Positions 1-8,428 of a stretch of DNA of 18,012 bases are shown here, in pieces (the stretch's first letter is position 1; each line of letters opens with the position of its first letter). The stretch is from JALTDM01 sp964421355. GTDB taxonomy: Bacteria; Bacteroidota; Bacteroidia; Bacteroidales; JALTDM01. The position numbers and the translations under genes were made by a program. The notes under the pieces are model-generated. The model did not search any database and was not told where the DNA came from. It saw only the letters and a list, made by a program, of their open reading frames with translations. The DNA is taken from contig CAYQWX010000039.1 in NCBI GenBank assembly GCA_964421355.1, forward strand, positions 1 to 18,012, read 5' to 3'.

Positions 1-104
1 CTTTAAAACAAATGCACCGTGCAAAAATAGAGTTTGTGCCTCACAGGTTTCTTTGCAGCCTTTTTCTCTAAAAAATATTTAAGACTTTATTGAACATAAA
101 ACAT

Positions 105-112
105 TAAATTTG
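105..112 (+). promoter_or_regulatory. Candidate Bacteroidota -7 promoter element
   Basis: TAAATTTG matches the Bacteroidota -7 consensus TAnnTTTG exactly. It lies about 70 bases before the ATG of the TPR/SpoIIE gene at 181, giving an inferred leader of about 60 nt. No convincing -33 TTG/TTTG is seen at the usual 17-23 base spacing, so confidence is moderate. The remaining 1-180 sequence shows no gene. A leftward match (CAAAAATA at 22-29) could serve a gene beyond the left edge but may be chance. Confidence 0.4.
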
Positions 113-180
113 CATAATAAAAATAGAAAAGAAGTTTTTTATTTAAATAACTTTTAATAAATCCCACGAGCTATTACAAA

Positions 181-2640
181 ATGAGGCCTGACAACAATAC
201 TATTTACCATATTTATAATTTATTTCAAATAAAAAAAAGAATTATTTTATTATTTATATCAATATCTCTTATTTCATTTAAAGTACAAAGCCAGTCATTA
301 TCCCAATATATAAAGACTTATCAAAATTTTAAGAAATTAGTTTATCAACTATACAATAGGAACACTGATAGTGCCCTTATTATTTCCAGACAAGCCGTTT
401 TGTATGCAAAGGCTACAAAAAATGATAGCCTTATTGCTGATTCATATCGCTTACTTGGCAAATCATATTTTTATGTTAATCAGATTAATAAGGCTATCAT
501 TTTCACTAAAATAGCAGCTAACATTTCACAACAGATAAAAGACACTTCAACTCTTATCACTACCTATAATAATATAGGGATAATATATTCTACCACATCA
601 CATCTGGATTCATCATTATATTATCATAAAAAAGCATTTTTATTAGCAAGAAAATCTAAAAATCAAGCAGAATTAGTTGAGTGCTTAAATAATATCGGTT
701 CTTATTATTTACTAAAAGACAAAACACAAAAAGCAAAAAAATATTACAAAGAAGCTATAAACAAGGCTTTAAGTATTCATTATAATGAAGGACTTTCCGC
801 TGCATATAATAACATGGCTATAATTTCCGAATCGGAAGGAAACTATCAAAAAGCTATAAAATACTTGATAAAAGCATCTGAAATATTTGCAAAAGAAAAA
901 GATTCCTCCAAAATGATGTTAGCCTATCAAAATATTGGAGTATTATTGAACGAACTTAGAATGTATAACAAAGCTATTGAATATGAAAACAAAGTATATA
1001 ATTTTGCACATAAAACCAATCAAATAGATTTGTTTCTTAATTCTATAAGTAATTTATCTACTTATTATAATACTCAAAAAAAATATAAAAAAAGTTTAAG
1101 CATATTATTATCTAATTTGTCAACCATTGAAAATTCAAAAAACAATATTAAGAAAGCCTTATGTTATTCGAATATAGCAAGTTCATACAATGTACTTAAT
1201 AAACCTGATTCTGCCATTATATTTTTTCAACGAGCTTTAAAATTGTATCAAACCTTTGGAATGATAAAAGAAGTGAATGAAGAACTATTAAAATTGGCTA
1301 TTTGCTACTCTAAATTGAAGGATTATCCGAAAGCTAAGAAATATATAAATCAGGTTGTAACAGATTCTAGTATGCAAACAGATAATACTTTTATGAAAAA
1401 GTATTACCGCTCTTATGCTGAAGTTTTTGCTAATTTGGGAAACAAAAGTAAAGCATACGATTATTTTATAAAATTCTTTCAACTCTATGATTCCTTAAAT
1501 AATATTAAAATCTCAAAACAATTGGCAGAACTTCAAACAAAATATGAAACAGCCCAAAAAGAAAAGGAAATTATCCGCCAAAAAGCAGAAATCGTCAAAG
1601 AAAAAGCCGCAAAAAAAGTCCAAGAAAAACATATCAAATTACTACTACTTATACTATTTGGCTCTATTATTTTTATCGTATTTATAATTATTTCATATTT
1701 TCAAAAGAAAAAAACCAACCGAATATTAGCTGAGCAAAAAAGGAAAATAGAAGACCAAAATGATAGATTAAATATCCTATTGGGAAAAATAACTACACAG
1801 CGAGATGAAATACAACGGGTACACAAAGAAGTTTCACAGAGTATAGACTATGCTACAAAAATACAAAAAGCTGTATTACCTGACTTTAACGAAATTTCAT
1901 ATTATGTACAAGATTTTTTTGTGTCGTTTCGCCCCAAAGATAGAGTTTCAGGAGATTTCTATTGGTGGACACATGTAAACAAAACAACAATAATTACTGT
2001 GGCAGATTGCACTGGACACGGTGTGCCTGGAGCTTTCATGAGCATGTTAGGAATATCTTTGCTTAGAGAAATTGTGGAAAATGAACATAACATAAACCCT
2101 GATAGCATCTTAAATCAACTTCGTGAAGAAATAATAAAAACCTTAAAACAAAGAGGAATTATTGGAGAACAAAAGGATGGCATGGATATGGCACTTGTTG
2201 CAATAGACCACAAAACTAATACTTTAAAGTTTTCTGGTGCAAATAATCCAATATACCTAATAACCAAACAGATACTTGATATTACAAATAAACCTAAAAT
2301 AAAACTTTTTAATTATTCTGAAAACAATAAATGTTATTTGTATGAATTAAAGCCGGACAAAATGCCAATAGCTATATATGAAAATATGCAATCTTTTTCA
2401 GTTTGTGAAGTAACTATAAACAAAGGAGACTATTTATATTTATTTTCTGATGGATATGCTGACCAATTTGGAGGAGCAAAAGGGAAAAAATTTAAGTACA
2501 AACCTTTTAAACAACTATTGTTAGATAATTGCAATTTAGCCATGAATAAACAAAAAGAAATTTTAGAAAAAACTTTTGATAATTGGCGAAAAGGAATAGA
2601 ACAAATAGATGATGTAACAGTAATAGGTATTAAATATTAA
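181..2640 (+). CDS. TPR sensor / SpoIIE-type PP2C Ser/Thr phosphatase, membrane-anchored
   Basis: An 819-residue protein, probably a signalling phosphatase that removes phosphate from a Ser/Thr-phosphorylated partner. Residues 20-37 form a hydrophobic signal or anchor segment after an unusually long polar start. Residues about 60-460 hold roughly nine TPR units spaced about 40 residues apart, presumably outside the cytoplasm. A transmembrane helix lies at 487-507, a charged coiled coil follows to about 552, and the SpoIIE domain runs from about 553 to 819. Acidic residues expected to bind the metals are present: D592 (SGDFYWW), D609 (ADCTGHG), D757 (FSDG) and D811 (DDVT). No kinase or receiver domain is present. 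The ATG at 181 is the only reasonable start; the next in-frame Met lies deep in the TPR region. It appears to be a single-gene unit, homologous to the 9306-12050 protein. Domain assignment is secure; the substrate and signal are unknown. Confidence 0.9.
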   Translation: MRPDNNTIYHIYNLFQIKKRIILLFISISLISFKVQSQSLSQYIKTYQNFKKLVYQLYNRNTDSALIISRQAVLYAKATKNDSLIADSYRLLGKSYFYVNQINKAIIFTKIAANISQQIKDTSTLITTYNNIGIIYSTTSHLDSSLYYHKKAFLLARKSKNQAELVECLNNIGSYYLLKDKTQKAKKYYKEAINKALSIHYNEGLSAAYNNMAIISESEGNYQKAIKYLIKASEIFAKEKDSSKMMLAYQNIGVLLNELRMYNKAIEYENKVYNFAHKTNQIDLFLNSISNLSTYYNTQKKYKKSLSILLSNLSTIENSKNNIKKALCYSNIASSYNVLNKPDSAIIFFQRALKLYQTFGMIKEVNEELLKLAICYSKLKDYPKAKKYINQVVTDSSMQTDNTFMKKYYRSYAEVFANLGNKSKAYDYFIKFFQLYDSLNNIKISKQLAELQTKYETAQKEKEIIRQKAEIVKEKAAKKVQEKHIKLLLLILFGSIIFIVFIIISYFQKKKTNRILAEQKRKIEDQNDRLNILLGKITTQRDEIQRVHKEVSQSIDYATKIQKAVLPDFNEISYYVQDFFVSFRPKDRVSGDFYWWTHVNKTTIITVADCTGHGVPGAFMSMLGISLLREIVENEHNINPDSILNQLREEIIKTLKQRGIIGEQKDGMDMALVAIDHKTNTLKFSGANNPIYLITKQILDITNKPKIKLFNYSENNKCYLYELKPDKMPIAIYENMQSFSVCEVTINKGDYLYLFSDGYADQFGGAKGKKFKYKPFKQLLLDNCNLAMNKQKEILEKTFDNWRKGIEQIDDVTVIGIKY

Positions 2641-2969
2641 AATAAAAAGAGTATAATATCCTAAAATATTGTTTTTTATTTCTCCTTTCTACTTATAAAA
2701 ACACATAAACAAATTAGCATCTGGAAATAGATTTTTGAAAAAAATAATTTCTTTCAAATCATTGTTTTTCAATATTTAACATTTATCCCCAAGCTTGTAA
2801 TATGTTGTAAATCAATGCTATACCTTTAATCAAAAAATTATTAACAATTATAACCGATAATAAAAATATTGTTTATATTTACCAAAGAGAATTTTTTTTA
2901 ACAAGCTTAGTTATCAAATATTTAATCGTAACAACTTAATTATTAAACACATATAAAATAGTATTTAAA
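2641..2969. other. AT-rich intergenic region upstream of dnaA
   Basis: This 329-base gap has no plausible gene and is visibly poorer in G and C than the flanking genes. It contains TTATCCCCA at 2783-2791, one base away from the DnaA box TTATCCACA, and the palindrome CAAGCTTG at 2790-2797. A near-match to the -7 promoter element, TACCTTTA, lies at 2821-2828. It probably carries the dnaA promoter and possibly DnaA-responsive control. With only one good box-like site I cannot support calling it the replication origin. Confidence 0.5.
2655..2677 (+). terminator. Weak terminator-like hairpin after the first TPR/SpoIIE gene
   Basis: AATAT (2655-2659) pairs with ATATT (2666-2670) and is followed by a T-run (2672-2677). 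The 5-bp all-AT stem is very weak, so the call rests mainly on its position 15 bases after the stop codon and on the T-run. Confidence 0.25.
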
Positions 2970-4403
2970 ATGCAGATAAACAGAGAGTTAGAAGAGATAT
3001 GGGCAAAAACTTACAAATATATCAAAGACAATATTCAAGAACCTGAAATATTATCTACTTTTTTTAAACCTCTTTTTATTAATCGTTACGATAAAGATAA
3101 AAAATCAGTATTTATAAAACTTCCTTCCATATATTATTATGAACACATAGAAGCACACTATGCTAAACTTTTGAAATCTGCATTGGAAAAAGTATTAGGA
3201 CCCGGCATAAAAATTAACTATGAAGTTCCGCAGCCTGTAAAAAAGAAAGGTAATAAAAGTAAAATACTTCTGGGACACACAGACCAAATTCCTGAAAACG
3301 CACCTTTAACAGTGCCACCCAACTATGCAGAAACAATAAAAAATCCTTTTGTAATTCCCGGAATAAAAAAAGTACAATTAGATTCCAACTTAAATAAGGA
3401 ATTATCTTTCGAAGATTTTGTGGTTGGAAAAAACAACGAATACGCATACATTGCAGGCAAAGAAGTAGTAAACAATCCAGGACATAAATTTAATCCACTA
3501 TTTATATACGGTAATAGTGGTCTTGGTAAAACACACTTGGTTCATGCAATAGGAATAGCAATAAAACAAGCTAATCCACGCCTTAAAGTTTTGTATGTAA
3601 ACGCAAGTGCTTTCAAAGACCAATACAGCACTCATGTACTAAACAATAAAAGATTAGATTTTTTATACTTCTACCGACAAATGGATGTACTAATTGTAGA
3701 TGACTTGCAAGTCTGGGAAAATGCAGCAGGTACACAATCCATATTTTTTGATATTTTTAATGATTTGCTTCTACACAACAAACAGCTTATATTTACTGCT
3801 GACAAAATGCCTTCCGACTTAAAGAAAATGGATGAACGTATAATTTCTAGATTCAAAAGTGGACTTGAAGTAGAAATATTACCTCCAGATTATGAAATGC
3901 GGGTAAAACTATTGAAACACAAAGCAGAAAAAGACGGATTAAAATTAGATAAAACAATAATTGATTACATAGCGCAAGAAATAACTTCTAACATAAGGGA
4001 AATGAAAGGAGTATTAGTCTCCTTACAATTCCAAGCAATAAATCTAAAAAAAGAAATTACTTTAGAGTTAGCAAAAGAAGTTGTAGAAAAACTAACTATA
4101 AAATACAAAAGAGATATATCCGTAGATAAAATAGCCGAATTAGTAGCAAAATACTACAATATACCTAAAGAAAAATTAAGCGAAAAAACCCGTAAACGTG
4201 ATATAGTTCAAGCTCGTCAAATATCAATGTATCTTGCTAAAAAATACACAAAAACATCTCTCTCTACCATTGGTAGGAAAATAGGGAATAAAGACCATTC
4301 TACCGTATTACATTCATATAAAGTGGTCTCCGATTTGTTGAAAACAAACAAAAAGTTCAAATTGGAATTGGAAGAAATAGAAGACTTGATTAGAAGAAAT
4401 TAA
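2970..4403 (+). CDS. dnaA: Chromosomal replication initiator protein DnaA
   Basis: A 477-residue DnaA, the AAA+ ATPase that binds DnaA boxes and opens the replication origin. The short N-terminal domain I (about 1-85) and a linker are followed by the ATPase domain from about 140. Walker A is GNSGLGKT at 181-188 and Walker B is VDDLQ at 243-247, with Leu where many DnaA proteins have Ile. The sensor/arginine-finger region reads DERIISRFKSGL, and IREMKG matches the sensor 2 region. Domain IV carries RKRDIVQARQ and the box-recognition signature DHSTVLH at 442-448. Length is normal. The ATG at 2970 gives the expected start (ELEEIWAKTYKYI). dnaN does not follow; the next gene converges on it from the other strand, so dnaA appears to be a single-gene unit ending at the hairpin at 4402-4425. 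Confidence 0.98.
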   Translation: MQINRELEEIWAKTYKYIKDNIQEPEILSTFFKPLFINRYDKDKKSVFIKLPSIYYYEHIEAHYAKLLKSALEKVLGPGIKINYEVPQPVKKKGNKSKILLGHTDQIPENAPLTVPPNYAETIKNPFVIPGIKKVQLDSNLNKELSFEDFVVGKNNEYAYIAGKEVVNNPGHKFNPLFIYGNSGLGKTHLVHAIGIAIKQANPRLKVLYVNASAFKDQYSTHVLNNKRLDFLYFYRQMDVLIVDDLQVWENAAGTQSIFFDIFNDLLLHNKQLIFTADKMPSDLKKMDERIISRFKSGLEVEILPPDYEMRVKLLKHKAEKDGLKLDKTIIDYIAQEITSNIREMKGVLVSLQFQAINLKKEITLELAKEVVEKLTIKYKRDISVDKIAELVAKYYNIPKEKLSEKTRKRDIVQARQISMYLAKKYTKTSLSTIGRKIGNKDHSTVLHSYKVVSDLLKTNKKFKLELEEIEDLIRRN

Positions 4404-4431
4404 GGGCAACTCTTTATTTGCCCTTTCCTTT
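4402..4431. terminator. Two-way terminator between dnaA and the sugar-phosphate transferase gene
   Basis: AAGGGCAA (4402-4409) and TTGCCCTT (4418-4425) form a perfect 8-bp stem with an 8-base loop. On the + strand it starts within the dnaA stop codon and is followed by TCCTTTTATTATT. Read on the - strand it is followed by AATTTCTTCT. It therefore suits termination in both directions. The right arm also encodes the last residues of the leftward gene, whose stop codon (4414-4416) lies in the loop. Confidence 0.7.
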
Positions 4432-5838
4432 TATTATTACCAAAATGGTATAAATAAGTATCTTAAAATCAGCAAACAAAGACATGTTTTCCAAATACAC
4501 GATGTCATATTTCAGACGTTCTACCATTTCATCAACATTAGAAGCATATCCGAATTTAACTTGTCCCCACGAAGTTACTCCCGGTCTTATCTTATGAAGA
4601 TGGACATAATAAGGTGCTTTTTTTACAATCTGATCAATAAAAAATCGTCGTTCAGGTCTAGGTCCAACCAACGACATATCTCCTTTTATTACATTCCATA
4701 AATTAGGAAGTTCATCAAGACGGGTTTTTCTCAGAAATTTCCCTATTGGGGTAATTCTGCTATCATTGGAAGTCGCAAGAGCAGGACCGTCCTTTTCTGC
4801 ATCTACATACATAGTACGAAACTTATAAATCATAAAAGGTCTTTCATATCTCCCTATTCGCTCTTGCTTAAAAAACACAGAACCTTTAGAAGAAATTTTT
4901 ACTGCAATTGCTATTATTAAAAACAGAGGAGAAGTCAATATCAACATAATAGAAGCTATAACCACATCTATTATTCTTTTTAAGTTTGCCTGCCATTCAG
5001 ACATAATCTCTTTTGAAATAACAATAAAAGGTTCCCCATACAAAGAAGACATCTTAGCTTTCCCAGTAATCACATCATACATAGAAGGAATTATTCTGAT
5101 AGTAACGGGAGCAATACTTAATATGTTTATTATTTTTTCTATTTTATCATGTTCCGATGTTTCTATTGCTATTATTACATCTTTCACATCATAATGTTGT
5201 ATTATTTCTTTAAGATTATCTATTGTCCCAAGTGAAGGCAAATACTTTTCTAACAAGTGATCATTGTTTTTATTAACTTTCACAAATCCAATAAACTTAA
5301 ATCCTGCAGATTTTTTTGCATTTTCGAACTTCTGATATAGATTAAGAGCCTTTTCATTACTTCCTATAATAATTGTATTGAAGCCAAGTTTGCGATTTTT
5401 TATTTTACTACTTGTTATAGAAGTTATTATTAAACGTGGAATGTAGATTAGAAAGAATTGAAGAAAAAATAATGTAAAAAAAGAATCATAATAATCTCTA
5501 TAAGTTACCACTTCATCGTCAAGAATGAGAATAAAAAATATAATAACCACTCCTATCAATGTGATTATAAAAGTTTGCCATAACTCTTCTAAACGAGAAC
5601 GGCGAAACACCTCTTTATAAAAACCTATAATATAGTAAAATGTTATCCAAAATAATGGAATAAAAATTATACCGAGAATAAATTTATTGCCAAAACCAAT
5701 AGGCACTTCATAACCATATTTAGCAGTTTCTATTACTATTTTTCTATAAGAATAAAATAAAGTCCAAGCTAATGTAGAAGTTAATATATCTAAGAATATA
5801 TAAAGGGAACGCTTATATATCTCTTTTTTTGTATCCAT
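4414..5838 (-). CDS. Polyprenyl glycosylphosphotransferase (WcaJ/WbaP-type initiating sugar transferase)
   Basis: A 474-residue integral membrane enzyme that is expected to transfer a sugar-1-phosphate from a nucleotide sugar to undecaprenyl phosphate, the first step of exopolysaccharide, capsule or O-antigen repeat-unit assembly. Four N-terminal helices (about 11-30, 52-72, 88-107, 118-138) precede a Rossmann-like domain (TIIIGS near 155-160). A membrane helix at about 290-312 then leads into the bacterial sugar transferase domain. Family motifs are clear: LDELPNLWNV with the Asp-Glu pair at 375-376, LVGPRPE at 390-396, and RPGVTSWGQV at 418-427. It starts only 3 bases after the upstream lipoprotein gene ends, so the two are surely co-transcribed. 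The sugar cannot be read from sequence. The final codons lie in the two-way terminator shared with dnaA. Confidence 0.92.
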   Translation of the reverse strand: MDTKKEIYKRSLYIFLDILTSTLAWTLFYSYRKIVIETAKYGYEVPIGFGNKFILGIIFIPLFWITFYYIIGFYKEVFRRSRLEELWQTFIITLIGVVIIFFILILDDEVVTYRDYYDSFFTLFFLQFFLIYIPRLIITSITSSKIKNRKLGFNTIIIGSNEKALNLYQKFENAKKSAGFKFIGFVKVNKNNDHLLEKYLPSLGTIDNLKEIIQHYDVKDVIIAIETSEHDKIEKIINILSIAPVTIRIIPSMYDVITGKAKMSSLYGEPFIVISKEIMSEWQANLKRIIDVVIASIMLILTSPLFLIIAIAVKISSKGSVFFKQERIGRYERPFMIYKFRTMYVDAEKDGPALATSNDSRITPIGKFLRKTRLDELPNLWNVIKGDMSLVGPRPERRFFIDQIVKKAPYYVHLHKIRPGVTSWGQVKFGYASNVDEMVERLKYDIVYLENMSLFADFKILIYTILVIIKGKGK

Positions 5839-5841
5839 AAA

Positions 5842-6702
5842 CTATTGATTATAAATGACCATTACATTATCTATTGATATAGTAGAATATGTTATTGTAT
5901 CGGGTTTTTGTGCCCCTATATATAATTTAAACTTAAAAGAATTTGCATTTCTATTTACATAATCAGTCATATCAATATAAATACGATTATAAGAATCCGG
6001 ATGAGGATTAACTATCACAAGCGGTGCCACAACAATTTGACTTGTTTTATAAACAAATAATCCTACTTCAAACTCTTGGTCGTTTTTATAATCAAGTTCA
6101 GCATATATTTTTCGTCCGTCTGTTGGAAAATAAAAATCATCTACTGACACACATTGAAACCTCGGTCTTTCAGGAGTTAAATATATATTTCCTACATAAT
6201 TATTAGGACCTATACAAGAATCAGGCTCTACCACTATTACCGTATCACTATTGGTTGTCTTTTCAAATTTATATCCTTGTGCTATACCTGCAAAATGTTC
6301 GGTCCACCTAAATAAATTGGATTTGTACTTGAAATAAGGTGTAAAATGATATGTATTCATGGGAACAAGTGAAGTATATACCACATAATAATCAAAGAAC
6401 GGATAAATATCTCTTGTTGTAGCTATACCATTTACTTTTATACCGGGCATTATTACCACATTTGATTTACCATTTGCTATAACAGGAAACAATGTTGGAA
6501 CCTCAAAAGTACCAATCCGATCTCCGTTTACAGTAACCCACACATCACAAATATTATGTACCTGAGGATACGAACTATCTTGTTCTGCCAACACCTTATC
6601 TATCTTAAAATAAACAGGTTGCTTTTCTTCAGGATTTAATATATTGCAACCATATGCAAACAAACTTAAAACTATTGTTATGTAAAAAAATATTTTTTTC
6701 AA
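5842..6702 (-). CDS. Unrecognised lipoprotein, TTG start
   Basis: A 286-residue protein with a Lys-Lys N-terminus, a hydrophobic stretch and a lipobox-like LFAYGC with Cys19 as the likely lipidated residue. The position +2 Asn and the acidic PEEK segment shortly after suggest an outer-membrane lipoprotein, possibly surface-exposed, but this is inference. The rest is rich in predicted beta strands and aromatic residues, without a domain I recognise. The last third (YAELDYKNDQEFEVGLFVY to the end) could be a beta-sandwich. The start codon is TTG at 6700-6702: a TAG lies two codons upstream in frame, no ATG precedes the signal peptide, and starting here gives a normal signal peptide. It sits between a sugar-nucleotide oxidoreductase and an initiating sugar transferase, suggesting a role in surface glycan production or anchoring. 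Confidence 0.75.
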   Translation of the reverse strand: MKKIFFYITIVLSLFAYGCNILNPEEKQPVYFKIDKVLAEQDSSYPQVHNICDVWVTVNGDRIGTFEVPTLFPVIANGKSNVVIMPGIKVNGIATTRDIYPFFDYYVVYTSLVPMNTYHFTPYFKYKSNLFRWTEHFAGIAQGYKFEKTTNSDTVIVVEPDSCIGPNNYVGNIYLTPERPRFQCVSVDDFYFPTDGRKIYAELDYKNDQEFEVGLFVYKTSQIVVAPLVIVNPHPDSYNRIYIDMTDYVNRNANSFKFKLYIGAQKPDTITYSTISIDNVMVIYNQ

Positions 6703-6761
6703 TATCTATCAAAATTAAAAAGTTATAATAATATCTTATGTAAAACGACTTTATCTATAAT

Positions 6762-7736
6762 TTATTGTTCTAACGAATTCCTTATTTTTTCATCAATTTC
6801 TTCTGCTACTTGTAAAGCCATGAACCCTTCTTCTATTGTTACAGGAGGTGTTGTTTCATTTATTATTGACTTACAAAACTCAGACAGTTCATCTTTTATC
6901 GCATTATTTTCTGTAATATCAGGATGCATATAATATATTTGTTTTTTACCTTTCGGAGTATCTATATAGATACCAAAAGGATTATCTTCTTTTTCTACGG
7001 GCTTCATTTTTACTATCTCCACTTTTTTTTCTAAAAAGTCTGCCGATATATAGGCATTATTTTGGAAAACTCTCATTTTTCTCATTTTCTTCAAAGAAAT
7101 CCTACTTGCAGTAAGATTGGCTACCGCACCGTTATGAAACTCTATACGGGCATTTGCAATATCAATACTATCACTCAACACATTTACTCCTACGGGAGAA
7201 ATTTTTTTTATTTTACTGCTTATTACCTTTAATACAATATCAATATCGTGTATCATTAAATCATAAACCACAGACACATCAGTTCCACGGGGATTATATT
7301 GTGCCAAACGGTGTATCTCTATAAACATAGGAGTATCCAAATAAGACTTTATTGCCAAAAATGCAGGATTGAACCTTTCTACATGTCCAACTTGCACTTT
7401 TACTCCAGCTTCATACGACAAATTCAACAATTCTCTTGCTTCTTTTACCGATGCAGTTATTGGTTTTTCTATAAAAATATGTTTCAAATGCTTTAATGCT
7501 AACTTTGCTATGTCAAAATGCGTAGTAGTTGGAGTTACTATATCCAAAGCATCAGAATCCAAAATCAACTCTTCTAAAGAAGAATAACTTTTTATACCGA
7601 ACTTATGCACAACTTCCTGTGCATTTTCTTTATCTATATCATAAAAACCTATCAAATTTGCTTCCTCTATTTCTTTGAGTAGCTTAATATGAATTTTTCC
7701 AAGGTGTCCTGCCCCTATTACTCCTATGTTTATCAT
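6762..7736 (-). CDS. Gfo/Idh/MocA-family NAD(P)-dependent sugar oxidoreductase
   Basis: A 324-residue cytoplasmic oxidoreductase. The N-terminal Rossmann fold has GAGHLG at 8-13, and EKPIT begins at 90, the family's signature around the catalytic Lys91. The C-terminal half has GHVERFNPA at 117-125 and YDLMIHDIDI at 158-167, with His163 in the usual active-site position. The ERFNP and MIHDIDI motifs resemble UDP-GlcNAc 3-dehydrogenases of the GnnA/WlbA kind, which oxidise the 3-OH of UDP-GlcNAc-type sugars, but this substrate is an inference. No partner aminotransferase or acyltransferase is in the window. It is first in a leftward cluster: 59 bases separate it from the lipoprotein gene, and a good -7 promoter element lies 24 bases before its ATG. 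It diverges from the 7880 gene. Confidence 0.88.
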   Translation of the reverse strand: MINIGVIGAGHLGKIHIKLLKEIEEANLIGFYDIDKENAQEVVHKFGIKSYSSLEELILDSDALDIVTPTTTHFDIAKLALKHLKHIFIEKPITASVKEARELLNLSYEAGVKVQVGHVERFNPAFLAIKSYLDTPMFIEIHRLAQYNPRGTDVSVVYDLMIHDIDIVLKVISSKIKKISPVGVNVLSDSIDIANARIEFHNGAVANLTASRISLKKMRKMRVFQNNAYISADFLEKKVEIVKMKPVEKEDNPFGIYIDTPKGKKQIYYMHPDITENNAIKDELSEFCKSIINETTPPVTIEEGFMALQVAEEIDEKIRNSLEQ

Positions 7737-7759
7737 TTATAAACTTATTATATGTAGTG

Positions 7760-7767
7760 CAAAGTTA
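7760..7767 (-). promoter_or_regulatory. Candidate -7 promoter element for the oxidoreductase/lipoprotein/sugar transferase cluster
   Basis: On the - strand this reads TAACTTTG, an exact TAnnTTTG match. It predicts a transcript start near 7755 and a leader of about 20 nt before the ATG at 7736. No TTG is seen at the normal -33 distance. Confidence 0.5.
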
Positions 7768-7853
7768 ATTATTATTTTGTGTGATAATATTAGCTACCTA
7801 TGTTTTTATAACAAGCAATAGTTTGCATGTGTATTTTGAATTTGTTTTTCACT

Positions 7854-7861
7854 TATCTTTG
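7854..7861 (+). promoter_or_regulatory. Candidate -7 promoter element for the dapA cluster
   Basis: TATCTTTG is an exact TAnnTTTG match. A TTTG at 7835-7838 gives a 15-base spacer, slightly short for a -33 element. The predicted start near 7866 leaves a short leader of about 14 nt before the ATG at 7880. It would drive the hypothetical gene, dapA and the second TPR/SpoIIE gene. Confidence 0.5.
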
Positions 7862-7879
7862 TTTCTTAAATTATAAACT

Positions 7880-8422
7880 ATGTTTCGTAGTATAAAGGAA
7901 AAAATAGGTTATTGGTTACTTGATAATCAGGCTGAAAAAGTCAAAAGGAATCCGGCTTTTATTAACTTGGAAGAAGCAAAAAATATTGCAATTATATCAA
8001 ATATAGACAGTATTGAAAAATATAAAATAATTTCCAATTTCATAAAATGGCTAAGAAGCAAAAATAAAGATGTATTTGTAATAGCTTTTGTTGAAAATGA
8101 AGAATTTAAAAGCTTTTTTGAAAAAGAAAAATCAATTTTGTTTTTTAATAAAAAAAACATCACCTGGTATGGTAAACCCCGAAACATTAAATACCAAGAC
8201 TTCATAGAAAAAGAATTCGATTTGCTCATAGACACAAGTTTACATCAATTTATCACTTTCCATTATTTGGTAGCAATGAGTAAAGCCAGACTTAAAGTCG
8301 GAAAATATTGTGAAAAATATGCTTATTACGATTTTATGATAGATGTTGGCAATAATAATGATTTTAAATTTTTTATTGACCAAATAAAACATTATCTTTG
8401 TGACTTGAATAAGAAAAGTTAA
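7880..8422 (+). CDS. Conserved-type hypothetical protein upstream of dapA (possibly the DUF6913 family)
   Basis: A 180-residue protein with no signal peptide or membrane helix, so probably cytoplasmic. It opens with an amphipathic, basic stretch (FRSIKEKIGYWLLDNQAEK), followed by an alternating strand/helix pattern (NIAIISN at 35-41, VFVIAF at 65-70, DLLIDTS at 114-120, then AMSKARLKVGKY at 132-143). This suggests a small alpha/beta fold. From memory, Bacteroidota have a short family of unknown function (DUF6913) that often precedes dapA and fits this size and pattern; I could not check the match. No catalytic motif is recognised. It ends 6 bases before dapA and is preceded by a consensus -7 promoter element, so it is the first gene of the cluster. 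Confidence 0.75.
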   Translation: MFRSIKEKIGYWLLDNQAEKVKRNPAFINLEEAKNIAIISNIDSIEKYKIISNFIKWLRSKNKDVFVIAFVENEEFKSFFEKEKSILFFNKKNITWYGKPRNIKYQDFIEKEFDLLIDTSLHQFITFHYLVAMSKARLKVGKYCEKYAYYDFMIDVGNNNDFKFFIDQIKHYLCDLNKKS

Positions 8423-8428
8423 ATACTT

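Noticed and set aside
2641..2969. Replication origin (oriC) next to dnaA
   Set aside because: Only one near-consensus DnaA box is visible and no box cluster; Bacteroidota origins are often away from dnaA.
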